Below, piece by piece: positions 30,002 to 39,126 of a stretch of DNA of 41,784 bases. Source of the stretch: an uncultured Eubacteriales bacterium (GTDB lineage: Bacteria > Bacillota > Clostridia > Oscillospirales > Oscillospiraceae). Numbering within the stretch: the stretch's first letter is position 1; each line of letters opens with the position of its first letter. The DNA lies in the NCBI GenBank assembly GCA_900547405.1, contig URGL01000014.1, positions 1 to 41,784 of the forward strand, given 5' to 3'. The notes beneath the pieces are model-generated. The model was not told the DNA's origin. It searched no databases and saw only the letters and a program-made list of their open reading frames with translations. The position numbers and the translations under genes are program-made.

Positions 30002-32268
30002 AGACTCTTATGGCAGGTTCTGGAAATCACGTCCAGCTGCTGCTCCCGGGTCAGGTCAATGAACTTGACGGCGTAGCCGGAAACACGGATGGTGAAGTTC
30101 TGGTACTCCTCCTTCTCCGGGTGCTCCATAGCGTCCAGCAGCTTCTCCACGCCGAAGACGTTGACGTTCAGGTGGTGAGCGCCTCTGGAGAAATAGCCGT
30201 CCAGCACATTCACCAGGTTCTCCGCCCGCTCCCCGTCGCTGTGGCCCAGGGCATCGGGGTTGATGGTCTGGGTGTTGGAGATACCGTCCAGGGCGTACTG
30301 GTAGGGCAGCTTGGCCACAGAGTTCAGGGAGGCGATGAGGCCGGACTGCTCCGCGCCGTAGCTGGGGTTGGCACCGGGGGCCAGAGGTGTCCAGGCCCGG
30401 CGGCCGTCGGGCATATTGCCGGTGTACTTGCCGTACACCACGTTGGAGGTAATGGTCAGGATGGAGGTGGTGGGCTCGGAATCCCGGTAGGTGTGATAGT
30501 GCTTGATCTTCTCCAGGAAGGTCCGCAGCAGCCACACGGCGATTTCATCGGCCCGGTCATCGTCATTGCCGTAGCGGGGGAAGTCGCCCTCGATCTGGTA
30601 GTCCACGGCGTAGCCCTGCTCATCCCGGATGACCTTTACCTTGGCGTACCGGATGGCGCACAGGGAGTCCACCACATGGCTGAAGCCCGCAATGCCCGTG
30701 GCAAAGGTCCGGCGGACGTTGGTATCGATGAGGGCCATCTGGCTGGCCTCGTAGTAGTACTTGTCGTGCATGTAGTGAATCAGGTTCAGGGTGTTCACAT
30801 AGAGCCCCGCCAGCCACTCCATGGTCAGGTCGAACTTCTCCTGGACCTGATCGTAGTCCAGGTACTCCGTCTCGATGCGCCCGGTGTTGGGGGCCACCTG
30901 CTCGCCCTGCTTCAGGTCGTAGCCGCCGTTGATGGCATAGAGCAATGCCTTGGCCAGGTTGGCCCGGGCACCGAAGAACTGCATTTCCTTGCCGGTCTGG
31001 GTAGCGGAGACGCAGCAGCAGATGGAGTAGTCGTCGCCCCAGACCGGCCGCATGACCTCGTCGTTCTCATACTGGATGGAGGAGGTGGTCACGGAGATGT
31101 GGGCGCAGTAGCTCTTGAAGTTCTCCGTCAGCCGGGGGGAATAGAGCACCGTCATATTGGGCTCGGGAGAGGGCCCCATGTTCTCCAGGGTGTGGAGGAA
31201 CCGGAAGTCGGTCTTGGTGACCATGTGCCGGCCGTCCTGGCCAATGCCGCCTACCTCCAGAGTGGCCCACACGGGATCGCCGGAGAACAGCTGCTGGTAG
31301 GAGGGGATCCGGGCGAACTTCACCATCCGGCACTTCATGACGAAGTGGTCGATGAGCTCCTGGGCCTGAGCCTCGGTGATGGCGCCGCTTGCCAGGTCAC
31401 GCTGAATGTAGATATCCAGGAAGGTGGATACCCGGCCCACGGACATGGCCGCGCCGTTCTGGGTCTTGATGGCAGCGAGATACCCGAAGTACAGCCACTG
31501 GATGGCCTCGTGGGCGTTATTCGCGGGCTTGGAAATGTCGTAGCCATAGGAGGCCGCCATCTTCTTCATGGCCTGGAGGGCCCGGATCTGCTCGGCGATC
31601 TCCTCCCGCAGGCGGATCACGTCGTCGGTCATGGTGCCGTCGCCGGTGTTCCGGTGGTCCCGCTGCTTCTCCTGGATCAGGAAGTCCACGCCGTAGAGGG
31701 CCACCCGGCGGTAGTCGCCTACGATCCGGCCCCGGCCGTAGGTATCGGGAAGGCCTGTGATGATGTGGGAGTGCCGGGCCTTCTTCATTTCCGGGGTATA
31801 GGCATCGAACACGGCCTGGTTATGGGTCTTGTGGTAGTCGGTGAAGATCTTGTGCAGCTCGGCGCTGGGGGTGTAGCCGTTGGTGGTGCAGGCCTGCTCC
31901 GCCATCTTGATGCCGCCGTAGGGCATGAAGGCCCGCTTCAGGGGCTTGTCGGTCTGCAATCCCACCACCTTTTCCAGGTCCTTGTGGGCATCGCTGATAT
32001 ACCCGGGACCGTAGGCCAGAGGTCCGGAAACCACCTCGGTCTCCATATCCAGAACGCCCCCCTGGGCCCGCTCCTGCTTCTGCAGGGCCTGCAGATCCGT
32101 CCACAGGGTCTCGGTGGCCTCGGTGGGTCCTTCCAGGAAGGATGCGTCTCCCTCATAGGGGGTATAGTTGGTCTGAATAAAATCCCGGACGTTGATCTCG
32201 TAGCGCCACTGGAGTCCACGGAACCCATCCCAGGCAGGGGTCGTTTGGTCTTTGTATTCTGTGTACAT
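29998..32268 (-). CDS. pflB: Formate acetyltransferase (pyruvate formate-lyase)
   Basis: A 756-residue glycyl-radical enzyme of standard length. The active-site cysteines lie in DDYSICCCVSATQTG (Cys417-419), and the radical glycine is Gly731 in RVSGYAVKF. It splits pyruvate with CoA to acetyl-CoA and formate in the cytoplasm, a hallmark of mixed-acid fermentation in strict or facultative anaerobes. AGGAGGAA lies before the ATG at 32268. The gene is followed by pflA with a 4-base overlap. A TTGACA promoter and a short inverted repeat lie upstream. Confidence 0.97.
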   Translation of the reverse strand: MYTEYKDQTTPAWDGFRGLQWRYEINVRDFIQTNYTPYEGDASFLEGPTEATETLWTDLQALQKQERAQGGVLDMETEVVSGPLAYGPGYISDAHKDLEKVVGLQTDKPLKRAFMPYGGIKMAEQACTTNGYTPSAELHKIFTDYHKTHNQAVFDAYTPEMKKARHSHIITGLPDTYGRGRIVGDYRRVALYGVDFLIQEKQRDHRNTGDGTMTDDVIRLREEIAEQIRALQAMKKMAASYGYDISKPANNAHEAIQWLYFGYLAAIKTQNGAAMSVGRVSTFLDIYIQRDLASGAITEAQAQELIDHFVMKCRMVKFARIPSYQQLFSGDPVWATLEVGGIGQDGRHMVTKTDFRFLHTLENMGPSPEPNMTVLYSPRLTENFKSYCAHISVTTSSIQYENDEVMRPVWGDDYSICCCVSATQTGKEMQFFGARANLAKALLYAINGGYDLKQGEQVAPNTGRIETEYLDYDQVQEKFDLTMEWLAGLYVNTLNLIHYMHDKYYYEASQMALIDTNVRRTFATGIAGFSHVVDSLCAIRYAKVKVIRDEQGYAVDYQIEGDFPRYGNDDDRADEIAVWLLRTFLEKIKHYHTYRDSEPTTSILTITSNVVYGKYTGNMPDGRRAWTPLAPGANPSYGAEQSGLIASLNSVAKLPYQYALDGISNTQTINPDALGHSDGERAENLVNVLDGYFSRGAHHLNVNVFGVEKLLDAMEHPEKEEYQNFTIRVSGYAVKFIDLTREQQLDVISRTCHKSL

Positions 32269-32319
32269 GGTCAGTTCCTCCTGAACGATTATAAAGCAGC
32301 GATTTGGAAGGCTTTTTTA

Positions 32320-32335
32320 GTTAGCCTTCGCTAAC
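32320..32335. promoter_or_regulatory. Inverted repeat in the pflB leader
   Basis: GTTAGC-CTTC-GCTAAC, a perfect 6-bp dyad between the pflB promoter and start. It may be an operator or an RNA hairpin controlling pfl. Confidence 0.5.
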
Positions 32336-32346
32336 TTTTCGGGAGT

Positions 32347-32375
32347 ATCCTATCATAGCCACCCCTTTTTGTCAA
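32347..32375 (-). promoter_or_regulatory. Promoter of pflBA
   Basis: On the minus strand TTGACA (32370-32375), 17-base spacer, TAGGAT (32347-32352). The leader to the ATG at 32268 is about 70 bases. Confidence 0.72.
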
Positions 32376-32439
32376 TCCGGGCCGGATTACTATTTTCTTT
32401 ATGGATCTATAAGAGAATTTTATGGTCTCCCGGTATCAA

Positions 32440-32475
32440 AAGTCCGGCCCCTTCTCCATGTGGAGAGGGGGCCGG
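32440..32475 (-). terminator. Intrinsic terminator of the ABC transporter operon
   Basis: CCGGCCCC-TTCTCC / GGAGAG-GGGGCCGG, a stem of about 14 bp, with ACTTTTG following on the minus strand. It separates the transporter genes from pflB. Confidence 0.8.
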
Positions 32476-32492
32476 AGGGAGCTATGAAGATA

Positions 32493-34127
32493 TCAGAATT
32501 CCAGGGAGCCGGAAACGATGCACTTGCCGGACTTCCGGTCGAAGAGCATGATCTGGTCCCCGTCTACGGTCAGGGGCACCTGAGAGCCGATGGTGAACAG
32601 GCTGCTGCCGAAGATCACGCCGGTGAGGAGGAACTCTCCCACCCGGACCTTGATGGTGGACTCCATGCCCGTGGGCATAGCGCCGTAGATCTCCCCCTGG
32701 AGCTTGCCCTGGGCCTGGATATCCAGAAATTCCGGGCGGATGCCCAGGACAAAGTCCTCGTTACTGAGCTCCGGGATATCCTGTAGGGAGTCGTCCTCCT
32801 CGTTGACCTTGGCAATGTGGTAGCGGAAGACCTCGTCCTTGTTGCCCTTTTCCACATAGCCCTTCTGGGCGGCCTTCTCTTTCAGCTCCGCGGCCTTTTG
32901 GTCAGCCTCCCGGTCCCGCTGGGCGAACCACTCCGCCAGGTTCAGGGCCTTGGCGGGACGGAAGGTAGCCTTCTTGTCCCCCAGGACAGTCAGGGTCAGA
33001 CTGCCGTCACCCTGCTGGACGCCCTTGGCCTCCACAAAGTTGATGGAGGGGGTGCCTACGAAGTCGGCTACAAACAGGTTGGCAGGGTGGTGGTACACAT
33101 CCAACGGTGCCTGGTACTGCTGCAAAACGCCGTTGTTGATCAGGCAGATCTGGGTGGCCAGGGTCATGGCCTCCATCTGGTCGTGGGTGACGTAGACGAA
33201 GGTGGAGCCGGTCTCCACATGGAGCCGCTGCAATTCGTACCGCATTTCCAGTCTCAGCTTGGCATCCAGGTTGGAAAGAGGCTCGTCCATAAAGAGCACG
33301 CTGGGCTCAGGAGCCAGGGTCCGGGCAATGGCCACACGCTGCTGCTGGCCGCCGGAGAGCTCCGCGGGGTACCGGTCCATAAACATACCGATCTTCACGA
33401 TGCGGCTGACCCGGCGGACGGAGAGGTCGATCTCCTCCTTGGTCAGCTTCCGGACCTCCGTCACAGGCTCTCCGTCCTTGCACAGCCGGAATTCCCGGTC
33501 CAGGGTCAGGCCCTTGCTCTGGGCCTCCTTCCGGGCAGCCTCTGCCTTGGCTTCCAGCTCAGCGATCTTCCCGGCGCAGTCCGGGTTGTTTTCCAGATGA
33601 TAGCCAAAGAGGGTCTTGGCGGTGTACTGGGACAGGGTGAAAGCATCGATGAGCTTCAGGATGGCCTTCTTCTCCTCCAGCTTTCCGTCCTTGTCCCGGC
33701 ACTCCTCCAGGACAGAGGTCACATCGGCGGGATTTTTCAGGATCTGGGCCAGTCTGGCGGCGTTCTTGGCATCGAAGTCGTATTTCGCCATGGACTCCTT
33801 GATGTTGGACAGGCCGAAGGAGATGTTCTGGTACACCGTCATGTTGGGCCACAGGGCATAGTTCTGGAAGAGGAAGCCCACCTTCCGCTTGTTGGCAGGG
33901 ACGTTGATGCCCATGTCGCTGTCGAATACCACCTTGTCGCCAATGGTGATCCGGCCGCTGGTGGGGGTCTCCAGTCCGGCGATCATCCGCAATGTGGTGG
34001 TCTTGCCGCAGCCGGAGGGGCCCAGCAGGGTCACAAAGGCGTTGTCGGCAATGGTCAGGTTCAGGTCTTCTACGGCGTAGAATTTGCCCCAGCGCTTGGT
34101 AATATGTTCCAGTTTGATTTCAGGCAT
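32493..34127 (-). CDS. ABC transporter ATPase (FbpC/UgpC-like) with a ~120-residue insertion
   Basis: A 544-residue ATPase. Walker A GPSGCGKTT (36-44), Q-loop Gln88 (FLFQNYALWPN), signature LSGGQQQR (257-264), Walker B VLFMDEP (277-283), D-loop SNLDAK and His315 are all present; a TOBE-type regulatory domain follows to the end. The distance from Q-loop to signature is 169 residues, against about 48 normally. The extra stretch (about 110-235) is polar and helical (SMAKYDFDAKNAARLAQILK, KIAELEAKAEAARKEAQSKG). It lies in the helical subdomain facing the permease. The gene follows the permease by 3 bases. It powers import of the solute bound by the lipoprotein at 36166. Confidence 0.92.
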   Translation of the reverse strand: MPEIKLEHITKRWGKFYAVEDLNLTIADNAFVTLLGPSGCGKTTTLRMIAGLETPTSGRITIGDKVVFDSDMGINVPANKRKVGFLFQNYALWPNMTVYQNISFGLSNIKESMAKYDFDAKNAARLAQILKNPADVTSVLEECRDKDGKLEEKKAILKLIDAFTLSQYTAKTLFGYHLENNPDCAGKIAELEAKAEAARKEAQSKGLTLDREFRLCKDGEPVTEVRKLTKEEIDLSVRRVSRIVKIGMFMDRYPAELSGGQQQRVAIARTLAPEPSVLFMDEPLSNLDAKLRLEMRYELQRLHVETGSTFVYVTHDQMEAMTLATQICLINNGVLQQYQAPLDVYHHPANLFVADFVGTPSINFVEAKGVQQGDGSLTLTVLGDKKATFRPAKALNLAEWFAQRDREADQKAAELKEKAAQKGYVEKGNKDEVFRYHIAKVNEEDDSLQDIPELSNEDFVLGIRPEFLDIQAQGKLQGEIYGAMPTGMESTIKVRVGEFLLTGVIFGSSLFTIGSQVPLTVDGDQIMLFDRKSGKCIVSGSLEF

Positions 34128-34130
34128 GGT

Positions 34131-35960
34131 TTAACCTCCAATTCCTTTGTCCAGGCTCGCGCCGGTGACCTTGTTTACCAGGGTGTTGCAAACCAGGATG
34201 GTGATAATCAGTATCAGGTTGATGCCGCTGGAGAAGGCGTAGAGGCCCATCTCATCGAAGTAGTCCAGGGTGGTGGACAGGATGAAGCCCTGGACGCACA
34301 GCAGCATGAATAGGGACAGCTCCCGCAGGCAGGTCATAAAGGGCAGCAGATAGCCGGAGATAATGGAGGACTTCTGGATGGGGATGATGATCCGGGTCAT
34401 CCGCTTGATCCAGGGGATATCCTGGATAATGGCGGCCTCCTCAATTTCCCCGGAGAGCTGGAGCATAGAGTTCAGGCTGCTCCGGCTGGCAAAGGGGATG
34501 TACTTCACGGTGCCCACGATGATCAGCAGGGTGTAGGTATTGAAGAGGTTCAGCTTCTCCGTGGAGAACAGGATGAAGAAGGCCACGCCCACGGCGATGG
34601 AGGGCATCAGATAGGGCAGGAAGGCCACAGAGTTTACATAATTCGCCCATTTGCTCCGCCGGTTCTTGGATACCGCGTAGCCTATCAGGGTGCCGATGGT
34701 ACCGGCGAGTAAAGAACAGGCCACGGAGACCAGCATGGTGCCCTTGAAGGCCCGCCAGATGGTCTCGTTGTAGAGGATGCCCTTCTGGCCGTACATACCG
34801 TTTTCGGTGACGTTCTCCGAGGTGACCCACCACTTGGTGGTCAGGTTGGAGGTGTCTCCTGTGTAGAGGAAGGAGTAGTCTCCGGGGTTGGGCAGGAAGG
34901 TCTCAAAGGCGAAGGAGATAATGGGGAAAATGCTGGTGAAGAAGGTCAGGATCACCAGGATAATGGCGATGATGTATTTGCCGGACCTGCCCAGGGTGAT
35001 CTTGGAGATCTGGCCGGACTTGCCGGTAACGGTGGTGTAGTTCTTCCGGCTGCTGAGGGAAATCTGGTTCAGCAGCATAATGGCCACGCCGAAGATCATC
35101 ATGATAATGGCCAGGATACTGGCCTCTCCGGTGTACTTGGAGTTCATGGACACATACTTGGTGGACAGGGTGCTGAGGCCCAGATAATGGGGCACCGGGT
35201 AGGAGCCCATGGCAGAGCCGAAGACCAGCAGGATGGTGGACAGAATCGCGGGCTTCACCATGGGCAGGGTGATGCGCAGCATGGTCTTCCACTTGGGGGT
35301 GTCCAGGATGGTGGCCGCCTCCTCCAGGTTGGCGTCCATATTCCGGAAAATGCCGCCGATGAGGATGTAGGCGAAGGGGGCGTAGTGCAGTCCCAGAACC
35401 ATCAGGCTGGGGAACAGGCCCTTGCACCACCATATAGGCATATGGACCCCAAACAGGGCGGCCAGCAGGCCGTTGGAGGTGCCGGTAACGGCGTTGGAGT
35501 TAAACAGGTTCTGCCACACCACGGCCAGGGTCCACTGGGGCATGATGTAGGGGAAAATGAAAATGGAAGACAGATACTTCCGCCAGGCCAGGTCCGTTCT
35601 CGTAATGAGGAAGGCGAAGAGGCCGCCGTAGAGGATGGACACAACGCAGGTGCCCACGGCCAGCAGCACGGTGTTCCACAGAGGGTTCCACAGGTTGGTT
35701 TTCGCCATGCGGCTGGTAAACAGGTCCGTATAGTTGACGGTGGTGAAGCCGGAGCTCATGCCCGTCAGGTGGGCATCGATGGTTCCGGCATGGATCTTAA
35801 AGGTGTCCTCCACAATGGCCACAATGGGGGCCACGGTGGTAAAGGTGAGGACAATGCCCAGCAGCAGCAGGATCACATTGTAGGGCTTGGAAAAAAAGGT
35901 CTTGACCTTGTTCAGCAGGATGGTCCCTTTGCTTGCTCGGAGGGTGGTTGGATGAGACAT
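34131..35960 (-). CDS. Fused double-domain ABC permease (FbpB/ThiP-like)
   Basis: A 609-residue membrane protein with two permease domains in tandem, each with about six helices. EAA loops, which dock to the ATPase, are seen twice: EEAATILDTPKWKTMLRITLP (domain 1) and EEAAIIQDIPWIKRMTRIIIP (domain 2). Fused permeases of this length are typical for iron(III), thiamine, phosphonate and sugar-phosphate ABC systems. The ATG at 35960 with AAGGAGG upstream gives the N-terminus MSHPTTLRASKG; an open frame upstream runs through repeat sequence. It follows the binding-protein gene after a repeat and an attenuator-like hairpin. Confidence 0.92.
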   Translation of the reverse strand: MSHPTTLRASKGTILLNKVKTFFSKPYNVILLLLGIVLTFTTVAPIVAIVEDTFKIHAGTIDAHLTGMSSGFTTVNYTDLFTSRMAKTNLWNPLWNTVLLAVGTCVVSILYGGLFAFLITRTDLAWRKYLSSIFIFPYIMPQWTLAVVWQNLFNSNAVTGTSNGLLAALFGVHMPIWWCKGLFPSLMVLGLHYAPFAYILIGGIFRNMDANLEEAATILDTPKWKTMLRITLPMVKPAILSTILLVFGSAMGSYPVPHYLGLSTLSTKYVSMNSKYTGEASILAIIMMIFGVAIMLLNQISLSSRKNYTTVTGKSGQISKITLGRSGKYIIAIILVILTFFTSIFPIISFAFETFLPNPGDYSFLYTGDTSNLTTKWWVTSENVTENGMYGQKGILYNETIWRAFKGTMLVSVACSLLAGTIGTLIGYAVSKNRRSKWANYVNSVAFLPYLMPSIAVGVAFFILFSTEKLNLFNTYTLLIIVGTVKYIPFASRSSLNSMLQLSGEIEEAAIIQDIPWIKRMTRIIIPIQKSSIISGYLLPFMTCLRELSLFMLLCVQGFILSTTLDYFDEMGLYAFSSGINLILIITILVCNTLVNKVTGASLDKGIGG

Positions 35961-35990
35961 AGCTTCCTCCTTGGTTTGAAAATTCCTGGA

Positions 35991-36110
35991 CCTTCCCCTG
36001 GGGGAAGGTGCCGCCCGTAGGCGGCGGATGAGGGGCGGTACCGGGTCGGTCCTGCATGCGGCCCCTCTTCCGTCACGGCTTCGCCGTGCCACCTTCCCCC
36101 AAGGGAAGGT
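35991..36110. repeat. Intergenic palindromic repeat, copy 9
   Basis: CCTTCCCCTGGGGGAAGG, a GCCG hairpin, CGGATGAGGGGCGGTACC, then GCGGCCCCTC, a GTCACGGC hairpin and CCTTCCCCCAAGGGAAGG. It is symmetric: two opposed half-elements. It lies between the binding protein and permease genes. Confidence 0.88.
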
Positions 36111-36116
36111 TTCTTC

Positions 36117-36150
36117 GAAAAGCGCCCTTGGACCAGGGATCCAAGGGCGC
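36117..36150 (-). terminator. Internal terminator/attenuator after the binding-protein gene
   Basis: A perfect 11-bp stem GCGCCCTTGGA (36122-36132) / TCCAAGGGCGC (36140-36150) followed by TTTTCG on the minus strand. Lying between the binding-protein and permease genes, it should let more binding protein be made than permease. Confidence 0.82.
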
Positions 36151-36165
36151 AATGGAAACGGAAAT

Positions 36166-37578
36166 TTAGCCGGCGCTGTACTTGGTCAGCATTTCGATCC
36201 AGCTGCCTACGGTAAAGGCCACATCGGCGCAGTACTCAGGATCCTCCAGGACCAGCTTGCCGTTGGTGGTCCACCAGTCGTAGCCCCGGTCGTTCTTGGC
36301 GGCGAATTCCACGGTGGTGCCGTCCTCGGCCATGCCGCCGATGGAGTGGTGGAAGGTAGCCTCAGTCTCCTCAGCAACCTTGGGGTTGGAGGAGTAGCCG
36401 CCCATGTCCTTGCCCCAGGCGGAGAAGCCGTCGGCGGTGCAGGTCATGTAGGCGATGAAGGCGCAGGCGGTCCAGGGCAGAGGAGAGTTGTCGGTGACGA
36501 AGAGGTAGTGGCAGTAGCCGTAGCCGCCGATACCCTGGTAGCCGTCCTCATAGGCGGCGACCTTCACATTGTTGACGGAAACGGAGCTGGACTCTTCCAC
36601 GGAGCGGAGCTTGGAGTAAACCAGCAGGCCGAACTGATCCTTGGCGGAAGCGTCCACCAGGGTGTTGCAGATGGGGCCGTCATCGGTCTGGGCGTTGTAG
36701 CTCTCGACCCACAGCTTGATCCAGGCCAGGGCGTAGGCACCGTCGGCACCCAGTCCCAGGTCAGCAGCCTCAGACTCCATGGCCTGGATGGTGGGCTGGA
36801 AGTAGGCCTGCTCGTCGGCGGGCAGGGCGTTGTAAGCGTCCTTCAGCCAGGCGGCGTAGTCGTCACGGGTCAGCATGTACAGGAAGTTCTTGCCAACGAT
36901 CTCGGAGTCGATGTCCATAAACAGGCCATGCTCACCCTCGGCTACGAAGTCCCAGCAGTTGTCATAGGTCTTGGTGCCGGTGCAGTTGTACTCGAAGACC
37001 TTGTTCAGGGTCTGCAGAGGCAGGAAGCCCTGGTAGGCATCGGCGGTGGTGCCGTTGGCGTCGGCCCAATCCTTGGGGATGAAGGTGTCCAGCACGCCGG
37101 GCTGAACCATCTTGCTCTCGATCTGGTTGCCGTCCTGGATCAGGGTCATGGCAAAGGTGCCGGTGCCCTTCAGGGAGTCAGCGGTCAGCTGATCGAAGAT
37201 CTTGTTGTTCTTGGGCTGCTGCCACTCGAACTCCATGCTGTAGCTGGGGTCGATGGTCTGCAGATACTCGATGAACTTGGGCAGGGCGCTCTTGCCGCGG
37301 CTGGAGTTGCCCACGCCGTAGAACATCTTGCCGTTGGACTCCTCGATGGCCTTCTTGGCCAGCTCTTCCAGAGTCATGCCCTCGGCTTCCTTGATGATCT
37401 TCTGGGTAGCGGTCAGATTCTCAGGGGCCTCGGTAGCGGCGGGAGCTTCCGTAGCGGTCTCGCCGGAGGCGGGAGCCTCGGTCTTGGGAGCCTCGGTAGC
37501 GGGAGCGGACGAGCCTCCGCAGGCAGCCATTGCCAGCACCATGGAAAGGGCCAGCAGCATCGCAATGATCTTTTTCAT
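36166..37578 (-). CDS. Solute-binding lipoprotein of the ABC transporter
   Basis: A 470-residue secreted lipoprotein. Signal peptide MKKIIAMLLALSMVLAMAAC with lipobox LAMAAC (lipid on Cys20), then a Thr/Glu/Ala/Pro-rich linker (ATEAPKTEAPASGETATEAP) that holds it off the membrane. The mature part is a type II periplasmic-binding fold (extracellular solute-binding). It is the first gene of the operon with the fused permease and the ATPase. The ATG at 37578 has AGGAGGAA upstream. The solute is not known; ferric ion, sugar phosphate or phosphonate are suggested only by the transporter type. Confidence 0.9.
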   Translation of the reverse strand: MKKIIAMLLALSMVLAMAACGGSSAPATEAPKTEAPASGETATEAPAATEAPENLTATQKIIKEAEGMTLEELAKKAIEESNGKMFYGVGNSSRGKSALPKFIEYLQTIDPSYSMEFEWQQPKNNKIFDQLTADSLKGTGTFAMTLIQDGNQIESKMVQPGVLDTFIPKDWADANGTTADAYQGFLPLQTLNKVFEYNCTGTKTYDNCWDFVAEGEHGLFMDIDSEIVGKNFLYMLTRDDYAAWLKDAYNALPADEQAYFQPTIQAMESEAADLGLGADGAYALAWIKLWVESYNAQTDDGPICNTLVDASAKDQFGLLVYSKLRSVEESSSVSVNNVKVAAYEDGYQGIGGYGYCHYLFVTDNSPLPWTACAFIAYMTCTADGFSAWGKDMGGYSSNPKVAEETEATFHHSIGGMAEDGTTVEFAAKNDRGYDWWTTNGKLVLEDPEYCADVAFTVGSWIEMLTKYSAG

Positions 37579-37683
37579 GAATATTTCCTCCTGTTTAGAA
37601 TTGCTGCGGCGGCTTTGCACCGCCTTGGTAGTTATATATTACCGTCCCTTTGCACAAAACACCAGGGGGCAAATCTGCTACTT

Positions 37684-37709
37684 TTTGTGATTATCTGACA
37701 TCTTTGTGA
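37684..37709. promoter_or_regulatory. Direct repeats TTTGTGA, possible response-regulator sites
   Basis: TTTGTGATTAT at 37684-37694 and TTTGTGATATA at 37703-37713 are direct repeats 19 bases apart; a related TTTTGTGC lies on the minus strand near 37650-37660. They sit between the binding-protein operon and the divergent two-component operon. AraC-type regulators often bind two direct repeats about two helical turns apart. The link to the response regulator at 40823 is inferred. Confidence 0.5.
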
Positions 37710-37718
37710 TATATGGCT

Positions 37719-37747
37719 TTAAAACCCTGGCAGGGCTGTGGTATAAT
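37719..37747 (+). promoter_or_regulatory. Promoter of the binding protein/two-component operon
   Basis: TTAAAA (37719-37724), 17-base spacer, TATAAT (37742-37747) with TGG in front as an extended -10. It points to the gene at 38116; the leader of about 360 bases is filled by repeats. Confidence 0.65.
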
Positions 37748-37817
37748 TAGGCAAAACGCAGAGGGTGACAGGCGCTATCCTTTTTTTACGCACCTGATTG
37801 TACAGATTGCCAAGATA

Positions 37818-38086
37818 ACCAGCCCCCGCCGGAGGCAGCCTTCCCCTCCGGGGAAGGTAGCAGGGCGAAGCCCTGACGGATGAGGGGAAGGCTCCCTTGC
37901 GTAAAGGGAGCTGTCAGCCGTAGGCTGACTGAGGGATCGCCTTGCTGTAAGCTTGGTACCGCCCCACACCCGTCAGGGCCTGCGGCCCTGCCACCCTCTC
38001 CCAGGAGAGGGTAGGTTCCCTCATCCGTCTCGCCTACGGCGAGCCACCTTCCCCGTGGGGGAAGGCTTCCTCCGGCGGGGGCTATT
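37818..38086. repeat. Cluster of intergenic palindromic repeats of two families
   Basis: The 537-base gap between the divergent transporter and sensor operons is largely repeat. Two CCTTCCCC/GGGGAAGG half-elements (near 37820-37890 and 38010-38086) and a CCACCCTCTCC-CAG-GAGAGGG element flank a different type at about 37887-37938: GGCTCCCTT...AAGGGAGCTGTCAGCC-GTA-GGCTGACTGAGGGATCG. The rest of the gap holds the promoter and TTTGTGA repeats. No gene is seen. Confidence 0.82.
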
Positions 38087-38115
38087 CTATCATCGCTGAT
38101 ACCGAAAGGATTCCT

Positions 38116-39126
38116 ATGAAAAAACTGACCATTTTTCTGCTTCTTTTTTGTCTGCTGTCCGGCTGCGCCGGCACGCCCCAGCCGGACTGCGCCCCGGCGG
38201 AGGGGGACAAGCTCACCATCTATACCTCCCACAAGAAGGAGGTCTGGTGGCCCATTGTCCAGGAGTTCGAGGAGCGCACCGGCATCTGGGTCCAGGTGGT
38301 GGAGGGGGGCACCAACGAGCTGCTGGAGGCCCTGAGCCAGGAGAAAAACGCCCCCCAGTGCGACGTGATGTTCGGCGGCGGCGTAGAGAGTCTGGAAGCG
38401 GCGGGGAGCCTCTTTGCCCCCTACGAAAGCGCCGCGGCCCGGCATATCCTCCCCCAGTACCAAAGCGATACCCACCTGTGGACCCCCTTCTCTTCCCTGC
38501 CCCTGGTCCTCATCTACAATCCCAAGCTGATCCGGGGGGACCGGGTCACAGGCTGGGAGAGCCTCCTGAAGCCCTTCCTCCGGGGGAAGATCGCCTTCGC
38601 TGACCCCGCCGTCTCCGGCTCCAGCTATACGGCCCTGGCCACCGTACTCCAGGCCCTGCCGGAGGACCGGGACAGGGTGCTTCGGACCTTTGCTGACAAT
38701 CTGGCCGGGAAGCAGCTGTCCTCCTCGGGAGACGTGCTCTCCGCCGTGGCCCAGGGCGAATGCTGGGTCGGGGTGACCCTGGAGGAGACCGCCAGCCGCC
38801 GGATCGCCGCGGGAGACCAGCTGGTCCTGGTCTACCCCGCCGAGGGCACCAGCTGTGTGCCCGATGGCTGCGCCCTTGTCCGGGGCAGCCCCCACCCGGA
38901 GAGCGCCAAGGCCTTCATCGACTTCACCGTCAGCCGGGACGTGCAGCAGCTGCTGGGAGAGCGGTTCTGCCGCCGTCCCGTCCGGGACGACCTGGATGCC
39001 GGCACCGCCCTGCCCAGCCTTTCCAAGCTGAAGCAGATCTCCTACGACATCTCCTGGGCCAGCAGCCAGCGGGATCCCCTGCTCATGAGCTGGGAGTTTT
39101 ACTTAGGATCGGAGGAAACGCCATGA
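38116..39126 (+). CDS. Sensor-linked solute-binding lipoprotein
   Basis: A 336-residue lipoprotein. Signal peptide MKKLTIFLLLFCLLSGC with lipobox LLSGC (Cys17). The mature part is an iron/phosphonate/sugar-phosphate type binding protein: LTIYTSHKKEVWWPIVQEFEE (33-53), DVMFGGGVESLEAAG, SLPLVLIYNPKLI and GDVLSAVAQGE. It is encoded with a histidine kinase and response regulator, with its stop overlapping the kinase start (ATGA at 39123-39126), and not with a permease. It likely binds the solute outside the cell and signals to the kinase. The divergent ABC operon carries its own, different binding lipoprotein (36166), so this one is probably the sensor. AAAGGA precedes the ATG. Confidence 0.9.
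   Translation: MKKLTIFLLLFCLLSGCAGTPQPDCAPAEGDKLTIYTSHKKEVWWPIVQEFEERTGIWVQVVEGGTNELLEALSQEKNAPQCDVMFGGGVESLEAAGSLFAPYESAAARHILPQYQSDTHLWTPFSSLPLVLIYNPKLIRGDRVTGWESLLKPFLRGKIAFADPAVSGSSYTALATVLQALPEDRDRVLRTFADNLAGKQLSSSGDVLSAVAQGECWVGVTLEETASRRIAAGDQLVLVYPAEGTSCVPDGCALVRGSPHPESAKAFIDFTVSRDVQQLLGERFCRRPVRDDLDAGTALPSLSKLKQISYDISWASSQRDPLLMSWEFYLGSEETP

Noticed and set aside
30010..32334. A 774-residue open frame antisense to pflB
   Set aside because: pflB has all catalytic residues; the antisense frame is a codon-bias shadow with Gly/Val/Leu-rich sequence.
32269..32492. A riboswitch before pflB
   Set aside because: Only one 6-bp hairpin, a promoter and a terminator are visible; no known aptamer pattern.
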